From: CAVVSD01 sp963757125
GTDB taxonomy: Bacteria; Actinomycetota; Thermoleophilia; Solirubrobacterales; Solirubrobacteraceae
Direction: 5' to 3'
Assembly (NCBI GenBank): GCA_963757125.1
Contig: CAVWQP010000004.1
Coordinates: forward strand, 62,001 to 126,000
DNA: 64,000 bases
Shown: piece after piece, positions 24,623-33,538 of the stretch
How the letters are laid out: every line of letters starts with the position of its first letter
Numbering within the stretch: the first letter of the stretch is position 1
The notes under the pieces: model-generated
What the model was told of the DNA's origin: nothing
The model's input: the letters and a program-made list of their open reading frames with translations, nothing else
Database searches by the model: none
Translations under genes and position numbers: made by a program

Positions 24623-24637
24623 TCACCGGAGGTCACC

Positions 24638-25031
24638 ATGGAGCGCCTGGAGGTCGCGGCGACGAGATCACGCTGCACGTCGACAGCGAGGGAGCGGCCG
24701 CACGATGGTCGCGGCGGAGGTCACCATCCCCGCCGGCGGCGGCCCGCCCGCGCTGCACCGCCACCCGTCGGCCGAGCTGTACCGCGTCGAGCGCGGCGAG
24801 CTCGCGCTGTACCTCGGCGAGGAGCGCATCAGCGCGCCGGAGGGCGCCGTCGTGCACATCCCGGGCGGGACGCCGCACACGATCCGCAACGAGACCGACG
24901 CGGAGGCGCGGGCGTTCGTCGTGTTCACGCCGGGGACCGAGATGGAGCGCTTCGTGCGGGCGGTCGCGGCGTCGCCCGGTGACGTCGTGGCCCTCGCCGA
25001 GGAGCACGGCATCGAGATGCTCGCTTCCTGA
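24638..25031 (+). pseudogene. Cupin-domain protein with two apparent frameshifts
   Basis: The ATG at 24638 has a good ribosome site (CCGGAGG) and starts MERLEVA; the next piece, GDEITLHVDSEGA, is in a second frame from about 24658, and the main cupin part, from about 24697 to the stop at 25031, is in a third (TMVAAEVTIPAGGGPPALHR, then ERGELALYLGEE and VVHIPGGTPHTIRN). The metal-binding motif H-x-H-x-S-x-E is visible in the main part. Restoring one G in each of two short G runs (near 24657 and 24694) would give one smooth protein of about 132 residues. Either decayed or affected by sequence errors; if only the last part is translated, a start at ATG 24704 is possible. Confidence 0.7.
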
Positions 25032-25048
25032 GAGCGCTCTCAGGAAGC
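25023..25048. repeat. Perfect 26-base palindrome spanning the cupin stop
   Basis: GCTTCCTGAGAGC and GCTCTCAGGAAGC meet with no spacer, so the whole 26 bases read the same on both strands. The cupin TGA lies inside. It could act as a terminator stem, a regulator site for the next gene, or both. No T run follows on either side. Confidence 0.65.
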
Positions 25049-25096
25049 TCCCGTCGGCTTCGGCCAGCGCCCCCAGGGCCCGCCCCCGCCCCGAAG

Positions 25097-25484
25097 ATGG
25101 ACGGCACAGCCGAGCTGCTCGGGATGAGCAGCGACGACCTGCAGCAGGCGCAGCGCTCCGGCACGACCCTCACCGAGCTCGCGTCGCAGAAGGGCGTGTC
25201 GAAGGATGACCTCGTCGCCTCGATCGCGAAGGACATGCAGGCGAACAAGCCCGCAGGGCCCGCCGCCGAGCGGCGGCGGCGTTCACCACGGCGGCGACCG
25301 CGCCGAGGAGAACCTCACCTCGCTCGCCGGCGCGCTGGGCACCGACTCCGACACGCTGCTGTCCAAGCTGCAGTCCGGCGACGACCTGACCGAGTGGCTC
25401 TCCTCGCTGCGGTCCTCGACGAGCTACGGCTCGGACGCCACCAGCGACGTCGCCGGCGGCGTCCAGGTCGACACGTACGCCTAG
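25097..25484 (+). pseudogene. Small conserved protein with an apparent frameshift
   Basis: The ATG at 25097 opens MDGTAELLGMSSDDLQQAQR and continues with a small helical repeat (LTELASQKGVSKDDLVASIA), a pattern typical of short proteins in Solirubrobacterales-like genomes. After a Pro/Ala/Gly linker the coding signal moves to another frame near 25270-25280 and continues GGGVHHGGDRAEENLTSLAG to the DTYA end at 25484. Removing one G near 25270 joins them into about 128 residues. Function unknown. Its TAG shares a CTAG with the stop of the convergent hydroxylase gene, which supports 25484 as the natural end. Confidence 0.55.
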
Positions 25485-26641
25485 AGGAACGGCGTGAGCG
25501 GGTCGACTCCCACGAGCACCCGCCCATAGACCTCGAGGTTGGTCGTGTAGCTCAGCGCCGCGTGGATCGAGAGCGCGCGCATGTCGCGCGCGATGCGCTG
25601 GATCGGCACGGTCCGCTGGATCGACGAGGCGCCGCTGGCGTCGGCGAGCAGCTCGACCGCCGTCCGGCACTCGCGCACGACGAGTCCGACCTCGCCGCGG
25701 ATGGCCGCGCGCTCCGCGACCGTGAGCGTGCGGCCCTCTGCGGCCGCCTCGTCCAGGCGACGCGCCAGGTCACGCGAGAGCAGCTCGGCCGCCGTCGTGC
25801 GCGCGGCCGCCTCCGCGACCTGCAGGTGCGTCACCGCTGCCTCGGACTGATCGGCGTAGTGCGTGTACGTGATCTGACGCCCCGGCAGGCGCTCCAGGAA
25901 GACGTCCATCGCGGCCTGCGCCATGCCCACCGGGGCCCCCATGCTCGCCACGAGGACGAACGGGAAGAACGCCGTCCGGAACAGCGGCCGGTCGCGATTG
26001 GCCTCCGACGCGTAGCGCTCCTGCAGCGCGTCCATCGTCAGCAGCGTCCGGTGGGCGGGGACGAAGACGTCCTCGCAGGTCACCGTCGCGCTCCCCGTCC
26101 CGGCCAGTCCGCTGGGGTCCCAGTCGTCGGCGATGGCCAGCTCCTCCATCGGCACGAGCGCGATGCGCACCTCGGGCGGGGCGCCGCTGCCCTCGACGAT
26201 CGCGGCCAGCGTGTCCCAGTGCGCGTGGCGGCAGCCGGTGTTCCACCCCCACCGGCCGGTCAGCCGATAGCCGCCGTCGACGGGCTTCAGCACGCCGGTC
26301 GGGGAGAACACGCCGGCGACGCGGGCCTTCGGGTTCGCGAAGACCTCGTCCTGCGCGCGGTCGTCGAAGAGCCCCGCGAAGAACCCGCCGACGGAGAACA
26401 GCGAGGCGACCCAGCCCGCCGACCCGTCGCCCCGGGCGACGGAGCACAGCTCGCCGAACTGCGTCCCCAGGTCCGCCTCGACGCCGCCGAAGCGCTCGGG
26501 CCGGCTCAGCGTGAGCGCGCCGGCGTCCTCCAGGGCGGCGACGGCCTCGGGCGTCAGCCGGCGCTCGCGCTCGATGCGCGGCGCCTGCTCGCGCAGCAGC
26601 GGGATCGCGGCTGCCGCGCCGGTGGGTGCGGTGACGGTCAT
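25481..26641 (-). CDS. Acyl-CoA-dehydrogenase-fold flavin monooxygenase
   Basis: A 386-residue member of the same hydroxylase group as the tandem pair at 12-14 kb but clearly diverged. Features: LEDAGALTLSRPERFGGVE near residue 36, the GVLKPVDGGYRLTGRWGWNT block near 114, DPSGLAGTGSATV near 178, and a helical C-terminal domain ending with QRIARDMRALSIHAALSY. It likely uses reduced flavin and oxygen to hydroxylate an aromatic or polycyclic substrate. It is divergent from an AraC regulator that may control it. No reductase gene lies beside it. Confidence 0.82.
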   Translation of the reverse strand: MTVTAPTGAAAAIPLLREQAPRIERERRLTPEAVAALEDAGALTLSRPERFGGVEADLGTQFGELCSVARGDGSAGWVASLFSVGGFFAGLFDDRAQDEVFANPKARVAGVFSPTGVLKPVDGGYRLTGRWGWNTGCRHAHWDTLAAIVEGSGAPPEVRIALVPMEELAIADDWDPSGLAGTGSATVTCEDVFVPAHRTLLTMDALQERYASEANRDRPLFRTAFFPFVLVASMGAPVGMAQAAMDVFLERLPGRQITYTHYADQSEAAVTHLQVAEAAARTTAAELLSRDLARRLDEAAAEGRTLTVAERAAIRGEVGLVVRECRTAVELLADASGASSIQRTVPIQRIARDMRALSIHAALSYTTNLEVYGRVLVGVDPLTPFL

Positions 26642-26718
26642 GCCGCGACCGTACGTCAGCGCGGCGCGCCGGGTGGTCCGCGATCCGCAGGCCTGTCCGG
26701 TTCGTGCATCCTTCGCAC

Positions 26719-27661
26719 ATGGAGCTGGCGTTCGCCACCCGCGATCCGGCCGTCGCGCACGGGCTCGCCCAGCGGATGATGGCCGAGCACCGGATGACCC
26801 TCACCGAGCCGCACCGCTCCCTTCGCGGCCGAGGTGCACCGCGCGCGGCTGGGCAGCGTGCAGCTGCTGCACTTCTCCTACGGCGCCGAGGTGCGCATCG
26901 CGTCGGCGCCGCTCGGGGATTTCGCGACGATCCACCTCCCCCTGGCGGGCGTGCTGCGCCTCGCCCACGGCGGCGAGTGGATCACGGCGCGACCGGGACG
27001 CGGCGCTGTCGTCTCGCCGGACGGCGACGTCGCCATGGACTGGTCGCCCGGCCTGCGGCACCTCGTGGTGCGCATCGAGCGAGCGACGCTCGACGCCCGG
27101 ATGCGGGCGCTGCTCGGGAGGGAGCCCGCCGACCCGCTGCGCTTCGCGCCGGCGCTCGACCCGCGCGGCATCCTCGGCGCGGTCACGACCGCCCAGACCG
27201 CGCTGGCGGCCGCGGGCCCCGGGGGGCTGCCTCCGCTTGTCACGGAGGAGCTCGAGCGCTCGATCGTCGCCGCGCTCCTGCTCGGCCAGCCGCACACGTA
27301 CACGTCCGCGCTCGCCGATCCGCCGTCCCTGCCGGCGCCGCGCGTCGTCGCCGCCGCGCTGGAGCGCGCTGCCGCGACGCCGTCCGAGCCGCCCACGGTC
27401 GGCGAGCTGGCCGAGGCGGCGGGCGTCAGCGAGCGGACGCTGCACGAGGCGTTCCGGCGGCGGCTGGGCACCTCCCCGGCCGCCTACGTCCGCGATCTGC
27501 GCCTGCAGGCCGCGCGCGAGGCGCTGGTCGCGGCCGACGCCGCGACGACGACCGTCGCCCGCGTCGCGCTCGAGCACGGCTTCGCCCACCCCGGGCGGTT
27601 CGCGATCGCCTACCGCGAGCGCTTCGGCGAGCCGCCGGGCACGACGTTGCGGAGGCGCTAG
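26719..27661 (+). pseudogene. AraC-family regulator with an apparent frameshift
   Basis: The ATG at 26719 starts a natural N-terminus (MELAFATRDPAVAHGLAQRM) that runs to about 26820; the rest, from AAEVHRARLGSVQLLHFSYG onward, is in the next frame to the stop at 27661. Dropping one C of CCC near 26819-26821 joins them (HRS-FAAEVHRARLG) into about 313 residues. The second part holds an AraC-binding-2 sensory domain and a C-terminal double helix-turn-helix (VGELAEAAGVSERTLHEAFR and ALEHGFAHPGRFAIAYRERF). Divergent from the ACAD-fold hydroxylase, which it may activate. Its stop shares a CTAG with the convergent GAF regulator gene. Confidence 0.78.
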
Positions 27662-28944
27662 ATCGCTGCGGCGAGCTCGGCGCGCGCCGTCACGATCGAC
27701 GGCACCTCCGAGCCCGGCAGCAGCGGACCCTGTTCACGGGCCCACGGCGGCTCGAGGAAGTCCGCGTTCACGTCCGCGATCAGGCGGTACGGGTTCCCGC
27801 CGAGCAGGCCGCCGAGCTGGCGGCGCAGCCGGGAGATCTCCGACCGGACGCTCATCCGCTTGCCCTCGTCCCCGTAGAGCTCGCGCGCGAGATGCTCCGC
27901 CGTGAGCCCCTCGGGGTGCAACGCGAGCAGGACGACGATCTCGCTGCGCCGTCGCGGCAGCACGATCCTCTGGCCCGAGACGGTGGCCTCCACGGTGTCG
28001 CGCCCGAGCGCCCGCAGGCGCAGCGACCGCGGCCGCCCCGTCGTGACGCGCGCCTGCACCAGCTGCGCGCCGTCGCCGAGCGGCTCGCCCTCCAACCGCT
28101 CGCCGCCGACCTCGCGCCAGCCGCCACCCTCGGCCGGCTCCAGGCGCCCGGCGAGCGCCCCGGGCGGGTGGCAGGCCAGGACGTGGCCGGTGCGGTCGAC
28201 GAGCGCGCAGGGCGTCGCCGCGCCACGTGCGACGCGCTCGAAGAACCGGGCCCGCAGCCGCTCACGGCGCTGCATGAGGTCGGCGCTCAGCCGCGCCTCG
28301 ACCATCCGCGCGGTCGCCGTCACGAGCGCGAGCGAGTGTGGGTGCGCGGCGCGGATCCCGCTCGACAGGTCGATGATCCCGAGCACCTTCCCGGTCTCGG
28401 GATCGTGCACGGGCGCGCCGGAGCAGGTCCACCCGTGGATGCTGCGGCTGAAGTGCTCGGCGGAGAAGATCTGGACCGGGTGGTCGACGGCGATCGCGGT
28501 GCCGACGCCGTTCGTCCCGGTCGCCTCCTCCCGCCACAGCCGGCCGGGCACGAAGCCGATCTCCTCCGAGGCCGCCAGCACGCTCGGATGCCCGGCGGAC
28601 CAGAGCAGACAGCCGTCGGAGTCCCCGATGACGACGATGTGCCGGGCGTCGTAGGCGAAGTCCGAGAGGTTCTCGCGCACGAGCGGGGCGAAGCGGGCGA
28701 GGGGGTGCGTGCGCCAGCGCTCGGCGACGTCGCGGCGCTCGTGCAGCAGCGGCGCGTCGTGGCGGTCGGGGTTCACGCCGGCGAGCCGCGAGCGCTCCCA
28801 CGAGCGCGTCACGACGTCGCGCAGGATCTCCTCGGCGCCCCCACCGGCAAGCGCACGCTCGTGCGCGCGCATGAGCAGCCGGGCGAGCCCCACGGGGTCT
28901 GCGGAGGAGTCCAGCCCGAGCCAGGGGTTGCGCACGCGGCACAC
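27658..28944 (-). CDS. GAF-domain regulator with an OmpR-like winged helix C-terminus
   Basis: About 428 residues. The N-terminal part resembles AcoR/sigma-54 activator sensors: SWERSRLAGVNPD near residue 50, a GAF domain with GDSDGCLLWSAGHP and GTNGVGTAIAVDHPVQIFSAEH, and IIDLSSG. There is no AAA+ ATPase domain and no Fis helix; instead the C-terminus is a winged helix (IVVLLALHPEGLTAEHLARELYG, MSVRSEISRLRRQLGGLLG) of response-regulator type. I chose the GTG at 28944 (28935 also possible), which leaves a clean operator dyad upstream; the frame extends further to 28998. It is divergent from the molybdenum hydroxylase operon and probably controls it. Confidence 0.8.
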   Translation of the reverse strand: MCRVRNPWLGLDSSADPVGLARLLMRAHERALAGGGAEEILRDVVTRSWERSRLAGVNPDRHDAPLLHERRDVAERWRTHPLARFAPLVRENLSDFAYDARHIVVIGDSDGCLLWSAGHPSVLAASEEIGFVPGRLWREEATGTNGVGTAIAVDHPVQIFSAEHFSRSIHGWTCSGAPVHDPETGKVLGIIDLSSGIRAAHPHSLALVTATARMVEARLSADLMQRRERLRARFFERVARGAATPCALVDRTGHVLACHPPGALAGRLEPAEGGGWREVGGERLEGEPLGDGAQLVQARVTTGRPRSLRLRALGRDTVEATVSGQRIVLPRRRSEIVVLLALHPEGLTAEHLARELYGDEGKRMSVRSEISRLRRQLGGLLGGNPYRLIADVNADFLEPPWAREQGPLLPGSEVPSIVTARAELAAAI

Positions 28945-28954
28945 GCTACCTCCC

Positions 28955-28976
28955 CGCAACCCCCCGTGGCGTTGCG
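28955..28976. promoter_or_regulatory. Candidate operator of the GAF regulator
   Basis: CGCAAC (28955-28960) and GTTGCG (28971-28976) form an inverted repeat with a 10-base spacer, so the half sites are about 1.6 helical turns apart. It lies between the GAF regulator start and the coxS-like gene, 60 bases before the latter. Assignment to the adjacent regulator is inference. Confidence 0.5.
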
Positions 28977-29035
28977 TCGCACGGCCTTCCGGGGGCATGA
29001 TGGGCTGCGTACGCCATCGTCAGGGGAGGAGAGGC

Positions 29036-29503
29036 ATGAGCACCCACTCGGTCAGCCTCACGGTCAACGGAGAGACCCGCACCATCGAGGTCGAGCCTCG
29101 ACGGCTGCTCGTCCACGCCATTCGCGAGGACCTCGGTCTCACCGGCACGCACGTCGGTTGTGACACGTCCAACTGCGGGGCGTGCACCGTGCATCTCGAC
29201 GGGCAGGCCGTGAAGTCGTGCACGGTCCTCGCGGTCCAGGCCGACGGGGCCGAGATCACGACCATCGAGGGCCTGGGCACCGAGGGCAACCTGCACCCCG
29301 TCCAGGACGCGTTCTGGGAGGAGCACGGCCTGCAGTGCGGCTACTGCACCCCGGGCATGATCATGGCGTCCGCGGACCTGCTGCGGCGCATCCCGAAGCC
29401 CACCGAGGAGCAGGTCCGCCACGCGCTGGAGGGCAACCTCTGCCGCTGCACGGGCTACCACAACATCGTCAAGGCCGTGCTCAGCGCGGCCGAAGCATCA
29501 TGA
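29036..29503 (+). CDS. Molybdenum hydroxylase small subunit, 2Fe-2S protein (CoxS-like)
   Basis: A 155-residue iron-sulfur subunit of the xanthine oxidase family. The plant-type 2Fe-2S cluster is bound by GCDTSNCGACTVHLDG and a later Cys in KSC (residues about 42-64), the second, all-helical cluster by QCGYCTPGM and CRCTGY (residues about 100-140). It passes electrons from the molybdenum centre to the FAD subunit. The ribosome site GGGGAGGAGAGG is strong. First gene of a seven-gene operon; its stop overlaps the next start (ATGA). Confidence 0.95.
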   Translation: MSTHSVSLTVNGETRTIEVEPRRLLVHAIREDLGLTGTHVGCDTSNCGACTVHLDGQAVKSCTVLAVQADGAEITTIEGLGTEGNLHPVQDAFWEEHGLQCGYCTPGMIMASADLLRRIPKPTEEQVRHALEGNLCRCTGYHNIVKAVLSAAEAS

Positions 29504-31863
29504 GCGTCGCGGACCGGGCCCAGGCGGAGAAGTGGGTCGGCCGTGCGATGAAGCGCAAGGAGGACCCCAAGCTCATCACGGGCCGGGGGAACTACGTCGA
29601 GGACATCTCGATCGCGGGCACGCTGTGGGCCTCGTTCGTCCGCTCGCCCGAGGCGCACGCTCGCATCGTCTCCATCGACACCTCGGCCGCCGAGGCGCGC
29701 GACGACATCGTGCTCGTCGCCACCGGTGAGGACGTCGACGGCCTCGCAGGGCCGCTGCCGATGGCGTGGATCCCGCCCGGCGTCGACGTCAACACGCCCG
29801 AGCACTGGCCGCTGGCCAAGGGCAGCGTCAAGCACGTCGGCGACCCGGTCGCCGTCGTCATCGGCACAGACCGCTACGGCGTCGTGGACGCCGCCGACGA
29901 GGTCGCGGTCGAGTACGACCCGCTCCCCGTGGTCGTCGACCCCGAGGAGGCCCTCAAGGACGAGACGATCATCCACGACGCGCTCGGCACGAACATCTCG
30001 CACCGCTGGTCGCTCGGCGGCGGGGACCTCGAGGCGGGCTTCGCGGCGGCCGACCACATCATCGAGCGCCGCGTGGTCAACCACCGGACCGCCGGCGGCG
30101 CGATCGAGCCCCGCGGCGTCCTCGCCGACTACCGCGGCGACGAGCTCACGATCTGGACCAGCACGCAGGTCCCGCACTTCGTGCGCCTGTTCCTCGGCAT
30201 CCTGCTCGGGATCAGCCAGGACCGCGTCCGCGCGGTCGCGCCCGACGTCGGCGGCGGCTTCGGCTCCAAGCTGCAGATGTACGGCGAGGAGGTCCTGCTC
30301 TGCTGGGCCGCCCGCAAGCTCGAGCGGCCGGTCAAGTGGATCGAGACCCGCTCGGAGAACATGCAGGTCTGCCACCACGGGCGCGACCAGATCGCCAAGG
30401 TGCGCATGGGCGTCAAGAACGACGGCTCGATCACCGCGTTCCACGCCGACATCCTGGCCGACTTCGGCGCGTACCACATGCTGCTCACGCCGACGATCCC
30501 GTCGCTCGGGGCCTTCGTGATGCAGGGCTGCTACAGGATGCCCGCCGTCCAGACGGACATCACCGGCGTCTTCACGAACAAGTTCTCCACGGACGCCATC
30601 CGTGGCGCGGGCCGCCCCGAGGCGACCCACATGATCGAGACGGTGCTCGACCAGGCCGCGGCCGAGCTGGGCATGGACCCGGTCGAGATCCGCCGGAAGA
30701 ACTTCATCCCGGCGGACGCCTTCCCGTTCGAGACCACGGTCGGCGTCGTCTACGACTCCGGCAACTACCAGGGCACGCTGGACCGCCTGCTGGAGCACCT
30801 CGACCTGCCGAAGTTCCGCGCGGAGCAGGAGCGGCTGCGCGGGGAGGGCATCTACCGCGGCGTCGGGTTCTCGACGTACACGGAGATCTGCGGCCTGGCG
30901 CCGTCCCGCGTCACCGGTCCCACGGGCTTCGGCCTGCAGGCCGGCGGCTGGGAGTCGGCGGTCGTCTCCGTCCACACGACCGGCGCGGTCACCGTCTACA
31001 CGGGCACCTCGCCGCACGGCCAGGGCCTGGAGACGAGCTTCGCGCAGATCGTCGCGGACCGCGTCGGGACGAGCCCGGACATGGTCGACGTGCTGCACGG
31101 CGACACGGCGACCGGCCCCGAGGGCCTGAACACCTACGGCTCGCGGTCGCTGGCCGTGGGCGGCGAGTCCATCGCCCGGTCGGCCGAGAAGATCCAGGCC
31201 AAGGTCAAGCGCATCGTGGCCCACCAGCTCGAGGCCGACCCGGCCGACATCGAGCTGCGCGACGGGAAGTTCTCCGTCAAGGGCTCGCCGGACAAGGGCA
31301 TGACCCTCGCGGAGGTCGCGGGGCAGGCCTACATCCCGCTCAACCTGCCGGAGGGCATGGAGCCCGGGCTGTCGGAGACGACGTTCTACGACCCGGACAA
31401 CTTCGTGTTCCCGTTCGGCGCCCACGCGGCGATCGTCGACGTGGACGTCGAGACCGGCAAGGTCGACGTCGTGCGCTACCTCGGCGTCGACGACTGCGGC
31501 CCGGCCATCAACCCGAAGATCATCGACGGCCAGCTCCACGGCGGCATCTGCCACGCCATCGGGCAGGCCCTCTACGAGCGGGTCCACTACGACGACGAGG
31601 GCCAGCTGGTCACCGGCACGTTCGTGGACTACGCGCTCCCGAGCGCGGCGGAGATCCCGTCGTTCGAGCTCGACCGCACCGAGACCCCGACGCCGACGAA
31701 CACGCTCGGCGTCAAGGGCGTCGGCGAGGCCGGCACGATCGGCGCCTCGGCCGCCGTCACCAACGCCGTCATCGACGCCCTGCGCCCCGTCGGGGTGACG
31801 TGGCTGAACATGCCCCTCTCGCCCTCGCGGGTGTGGGCCGCGATCCAGGAGGCCCGCGGATGA
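29500..31863 (+). CDS. Molybdenum hydroxylase large subunit (CoxL-like, form II motif)
   Basis: A 787-residue molybdopterin cytosine dinucleotide-binding subunit. The substrate-side motif reads A-I-R-G-A-G-R (Arg368 to Arg372), as in form II CoxL and other hydroxylases, not the A-Y-x-C-S-F-R of proven CO dehydrogenases. The catalytic Glu is Glu743 in GVGEAGTIG. Other family blocks seen: GRGNYVEDI near 26, DVGGGFGSK near 248, and TGTSPHGQGLETSF near 502. The enzyme hydroxylates a carbon centre with water as oxygen donor; CO is not excluded but a heterocycle or aldehyde is as likely. Overlaps both neighbours by four bases. Confidence 0.93.
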   Translation: MSVADRAQAEKWVGRAMKRKEDPKLITGRGNYVEDISIAGTLWASFVRSPEAHARIVSIDTSAAEARDDIVLVATGEDVDGLAGPLPMAWIPPGVDVNTPEHWPLAKGSVKHVGDPVAVVIGTDRYGVVDAADEVAVEYDPLPVVVDPEEALKDETIIHDALGTNISHRWSLGGGDLEAGFAAADHIIERRVVNHRTAGGAIEPRGVLADYRGDELTIWTSTQVPHFVRLFLGILLGISQDRVRAVAPDVGGGFGSKLQMYGEEVLLCWAARKLERPVKWIETRSENMQVCHHGRDQIAKVRMGVKNDGSITAFHADILADFGAYHMLLTPTIPSLGAFVMQGCYRMPAVQTDITGVFTNKFSTDAIRGAGRPEATHMIETVLDQAAAELGMDPVEIRRKNFIPADAFPFETTVGVVYDSGNYQGTLDRLLEHLDLPKFRAEQERLRGEGIYRGVGFSTYTEICGLAPSRVTGPTGFGLQAGGWESAVVSVHTTGAVTVYTGTSPHGQGLETSFAQIVADRVGTSPDMVDVLHGDTATGPEGLNTYGSRSLAVGGESIARSAEKIQAKVKRIVAHQLEADPADIELRDGKFSVKGSPDKGMTLAEVAGQAYIPLNLPEGMEPGLSETTFYDPDNFVFPFGAHAAIVDVDVETGKVDVVRYLGVDDCGPAINPKIIDGQLHGGICHAIGQALYERVHYDDEGQLVTGTFVDYALPSAAEIPSFELDRTETPTPTNTLGVKGVGEAGTIGASAAVTNAVIDALRPVGVTWLNMPLSPSRVWAAIQEARG

Positions 31864-32699
31864 TCCCGCTCGAGTTCGAGTACGAGGCGCCCGACACGCT
31901 CGACGCCGCCATCGCCCTGCTGTCCGGGGGCGATGAGGACGTCAAGGTGCTGGCGGGCGGGCACTCGCTCATCCCGCTCATGAAGCTGCGGCTCGCGGCG
32001 CCGTCGCTGCTCGTCGACATCCGCAAGATCCCCGACCTGCGGGGCATCACGCGCTCCAACGGGGACGTTCGGATCGGCGCGCTGACGACGCACGCCGAGG
32101 TCGAGGCCGGCGACGTCGGGCTGACGTCGCTCGTCGCGGGCACGATCGCCGACCCGCAGGTCCGCCATCGCGGGACGATCGGCGGCTCGCTGGCGCACGG
32201 CGACCCGGCGTCCGACCTCCCCGGCGTGCTGCTGGCCGCCGAGGGGTCCGTCCAGGTCCAGGGGCCGAACGGGCAGCGCTCGATCGGCGCCGCCGACCTG
32301 TTCGAGGACTACCTCACGACGTCGATCGCGGACGACGAGATCGTCACGTCGGTGACGATGCCCTCGATGGACGGGTTCGGCTACGCCTACGAGAAGTTCA
32401 ACCGCCGCGCCGAGGACTGGGCGATGGTCGCCGTCGCGGTCTGGGTCAAGAACGATGGCGGTACCGTGTCCGACGTGCGCGTCGGCCTCGGCAACATGGG
32501 CTCCACCCCGCTGCGGGCGACCGCGGTCGAGGAGGCGCTGCGCGGCCAGCCCGCGAGCGCGGAGGCCATCGCGAAGGCGGCCGAGCTGGCCGCCGACGGC
32601 ACCGAGCCCCCCGGCGATCTCAACGCCTCGCCGGACTACAAGCGCCACCTCGCGCGGGTCCTCACCCGCAGGGCGCTGACGAAGGCGGCCGCCGCGTAG
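31860..32699 (+). CDS. Molybdenum hydroxylase medium subunit, FAD-binding (CoxM-like)
   Basis: A 279-residue flavoprotein subunit with the two FAD motifs AGGHSLIPLMKLRLA (about 34-48) and TIGGSLAHGDPASDLP (about 106-121), then the CO dehydrogenase flavoprotein C-terminal domain (FEDYLTTSIADDEIVTSV, KFNRRAEDWAMVAVAV). It takes electrons from the iron-sulfur subunit and hands them to the respiratory chain or another acceptor. ATG overlaps the large-subunit stop (ATGA); the TAG stop overlaps the next GTG start by one base. Confidence 0.94.
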   Translation: MIPLEFEYEAPDTLDAAIALLSGGDEDVKVLAGGHSLIPLMKLRLAAPSLLVDIRKIPDLRGITRSNGDVRIGALTTHAEVEAGDVGLTSLVAGTIADPQVRHRGTIGGSLAHGDPASDLPGVLLAAEGSVQVQGPNGQRSIGAADLFEDYLTTSIADDEIVTSVTMPSMDGFGYAYEKFNRRAEDWAMVAVAVWVKNDGGTVSDVRVGLGNMGSTPLRATAVEEALRGQPASAEAIAKAAELAADGTEPPGDLNASPDYKRHLARVLTRRALTKAAAA

Positions 32700-33538
32700 T
32701 GAGCCAGGCGGTCGAACAGGACGTCACCGAGGCGCTGGCCGGTCAGGGGTATCTGGCCGACCGCGCCCTGGCGACGTCCCTGCGGCTCGCACTCGCCCTC
32801 GACCAGCCGCTGCTGCTCGAGGGCGAGGCCGGAGTCGGCAAGACGGAGGTCGCGCGCGCCCTCGCCACGGCGCGGGGCGCCCGGCTCATCCGCCTGCAGT
32901 GCCACGAGGGCATCGACCTGCACCACGCGGTCTACGACTGGGACTACCCCCGTCAGCTCCTCGCGATCAGGGCTGCGGAGAGCGGCGTCGAGGAGGGCGA
33001 CCTGTTCTCCCGGCGCTTCCTCGTCCAGCGCCCGCTGCTGGAGGCGCTCGAGCACGACGGGCCGGCCGTGCTGCTCATCGACGAGATCGACCGCGCCGAC
33101 GACGAGTTCGAGGCGTTCCTGCTCGAGTTCCTCGCCGACTTCGCCGTGACGATCCCCGAGCTGGGGACGATCACCGCCAGGCACAAGCCGACCGTGGTCC
33201 TGACGTCGAACCGCACGCGCGAGCTGCACGACGCGCTCAAGCGGCGCTGCCTGTACCACTGGATCGACTACCCGAACCCCGAGCGCGAGCACGAGATCGT
33301 CGTCGCCCGGGTCCCGGGCGTGCCGGACGAGATCGCCTGGCGGGTCGTGAACGCCGTCGCCAAGCTCCGCGACGAGGAGCTCTACAAGTCGCCCGGTGTG
33401 GGCGAGACCATCGTGTGGGCGCGCGCGCTGCTGGCCCTCGACGGCGACGGATCGCTCGAGGACACCCTCGGCGTCGCGCTCAAGGTCCACGAGGACCTCG
33501 TGCGCGTGCGCGAGCGGGGCGTTCTCGAAGGTCTGTGA
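32699..33538 (+). CDS. MoxR-type AAA+ ATPase (CoxD-like)
   Basis: A 279-residue AAA+ ATPase with Walker A GEAGVGKTE near residue 42, Walker B VLLIDEIDRADDEFEAFLLE near 125, sensor 1 VVLTSNRTREL near 165 and the RRCLYHWIDYP arginine finger region. In carboxydotrophs CoxD works with the VWA protein CoxE in building the Cu/Mo-S active site. Here it is followed directly by a VWA protein. GTG start overlaps the upstream TAG. The role in inserting sulfur or metal into this enzyme is by analogy. Confidence 0.93.
   Translation: MSQAVEQDVTEALAGQGYLADRALATSLRLALALDQPLLLEGEAGVGKTEVARALATARGARLIRLQCHEGIDLHHAVYDWDYPRQLLAIRAAESGVEEGDLFSRRFLVQRPLLEALEHDGPAVLLIDEIDRADDEFEAFLLEFLADFAVTIPELGTITARHKPTVVLTSNRTRELHDALKRRCLYHWIDYPNPEREHEIVVARVPGVPDEIAWRVVNAVAKLRDEELYKSPGVGETIVWARALLALDGDGSLEDTLGVALKVHEDLVRVRERGVLEGL

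Noticed and set aside
29500..31863. Naming the large subunit coxL of a true aerobic CO dehydrogenase
   Set aside because: The active-site motif is A-I-R-G-A-G-R, not the A-Y-x-C-S-F-R of proven enzymes, so CO oxidation cannot be claimed.
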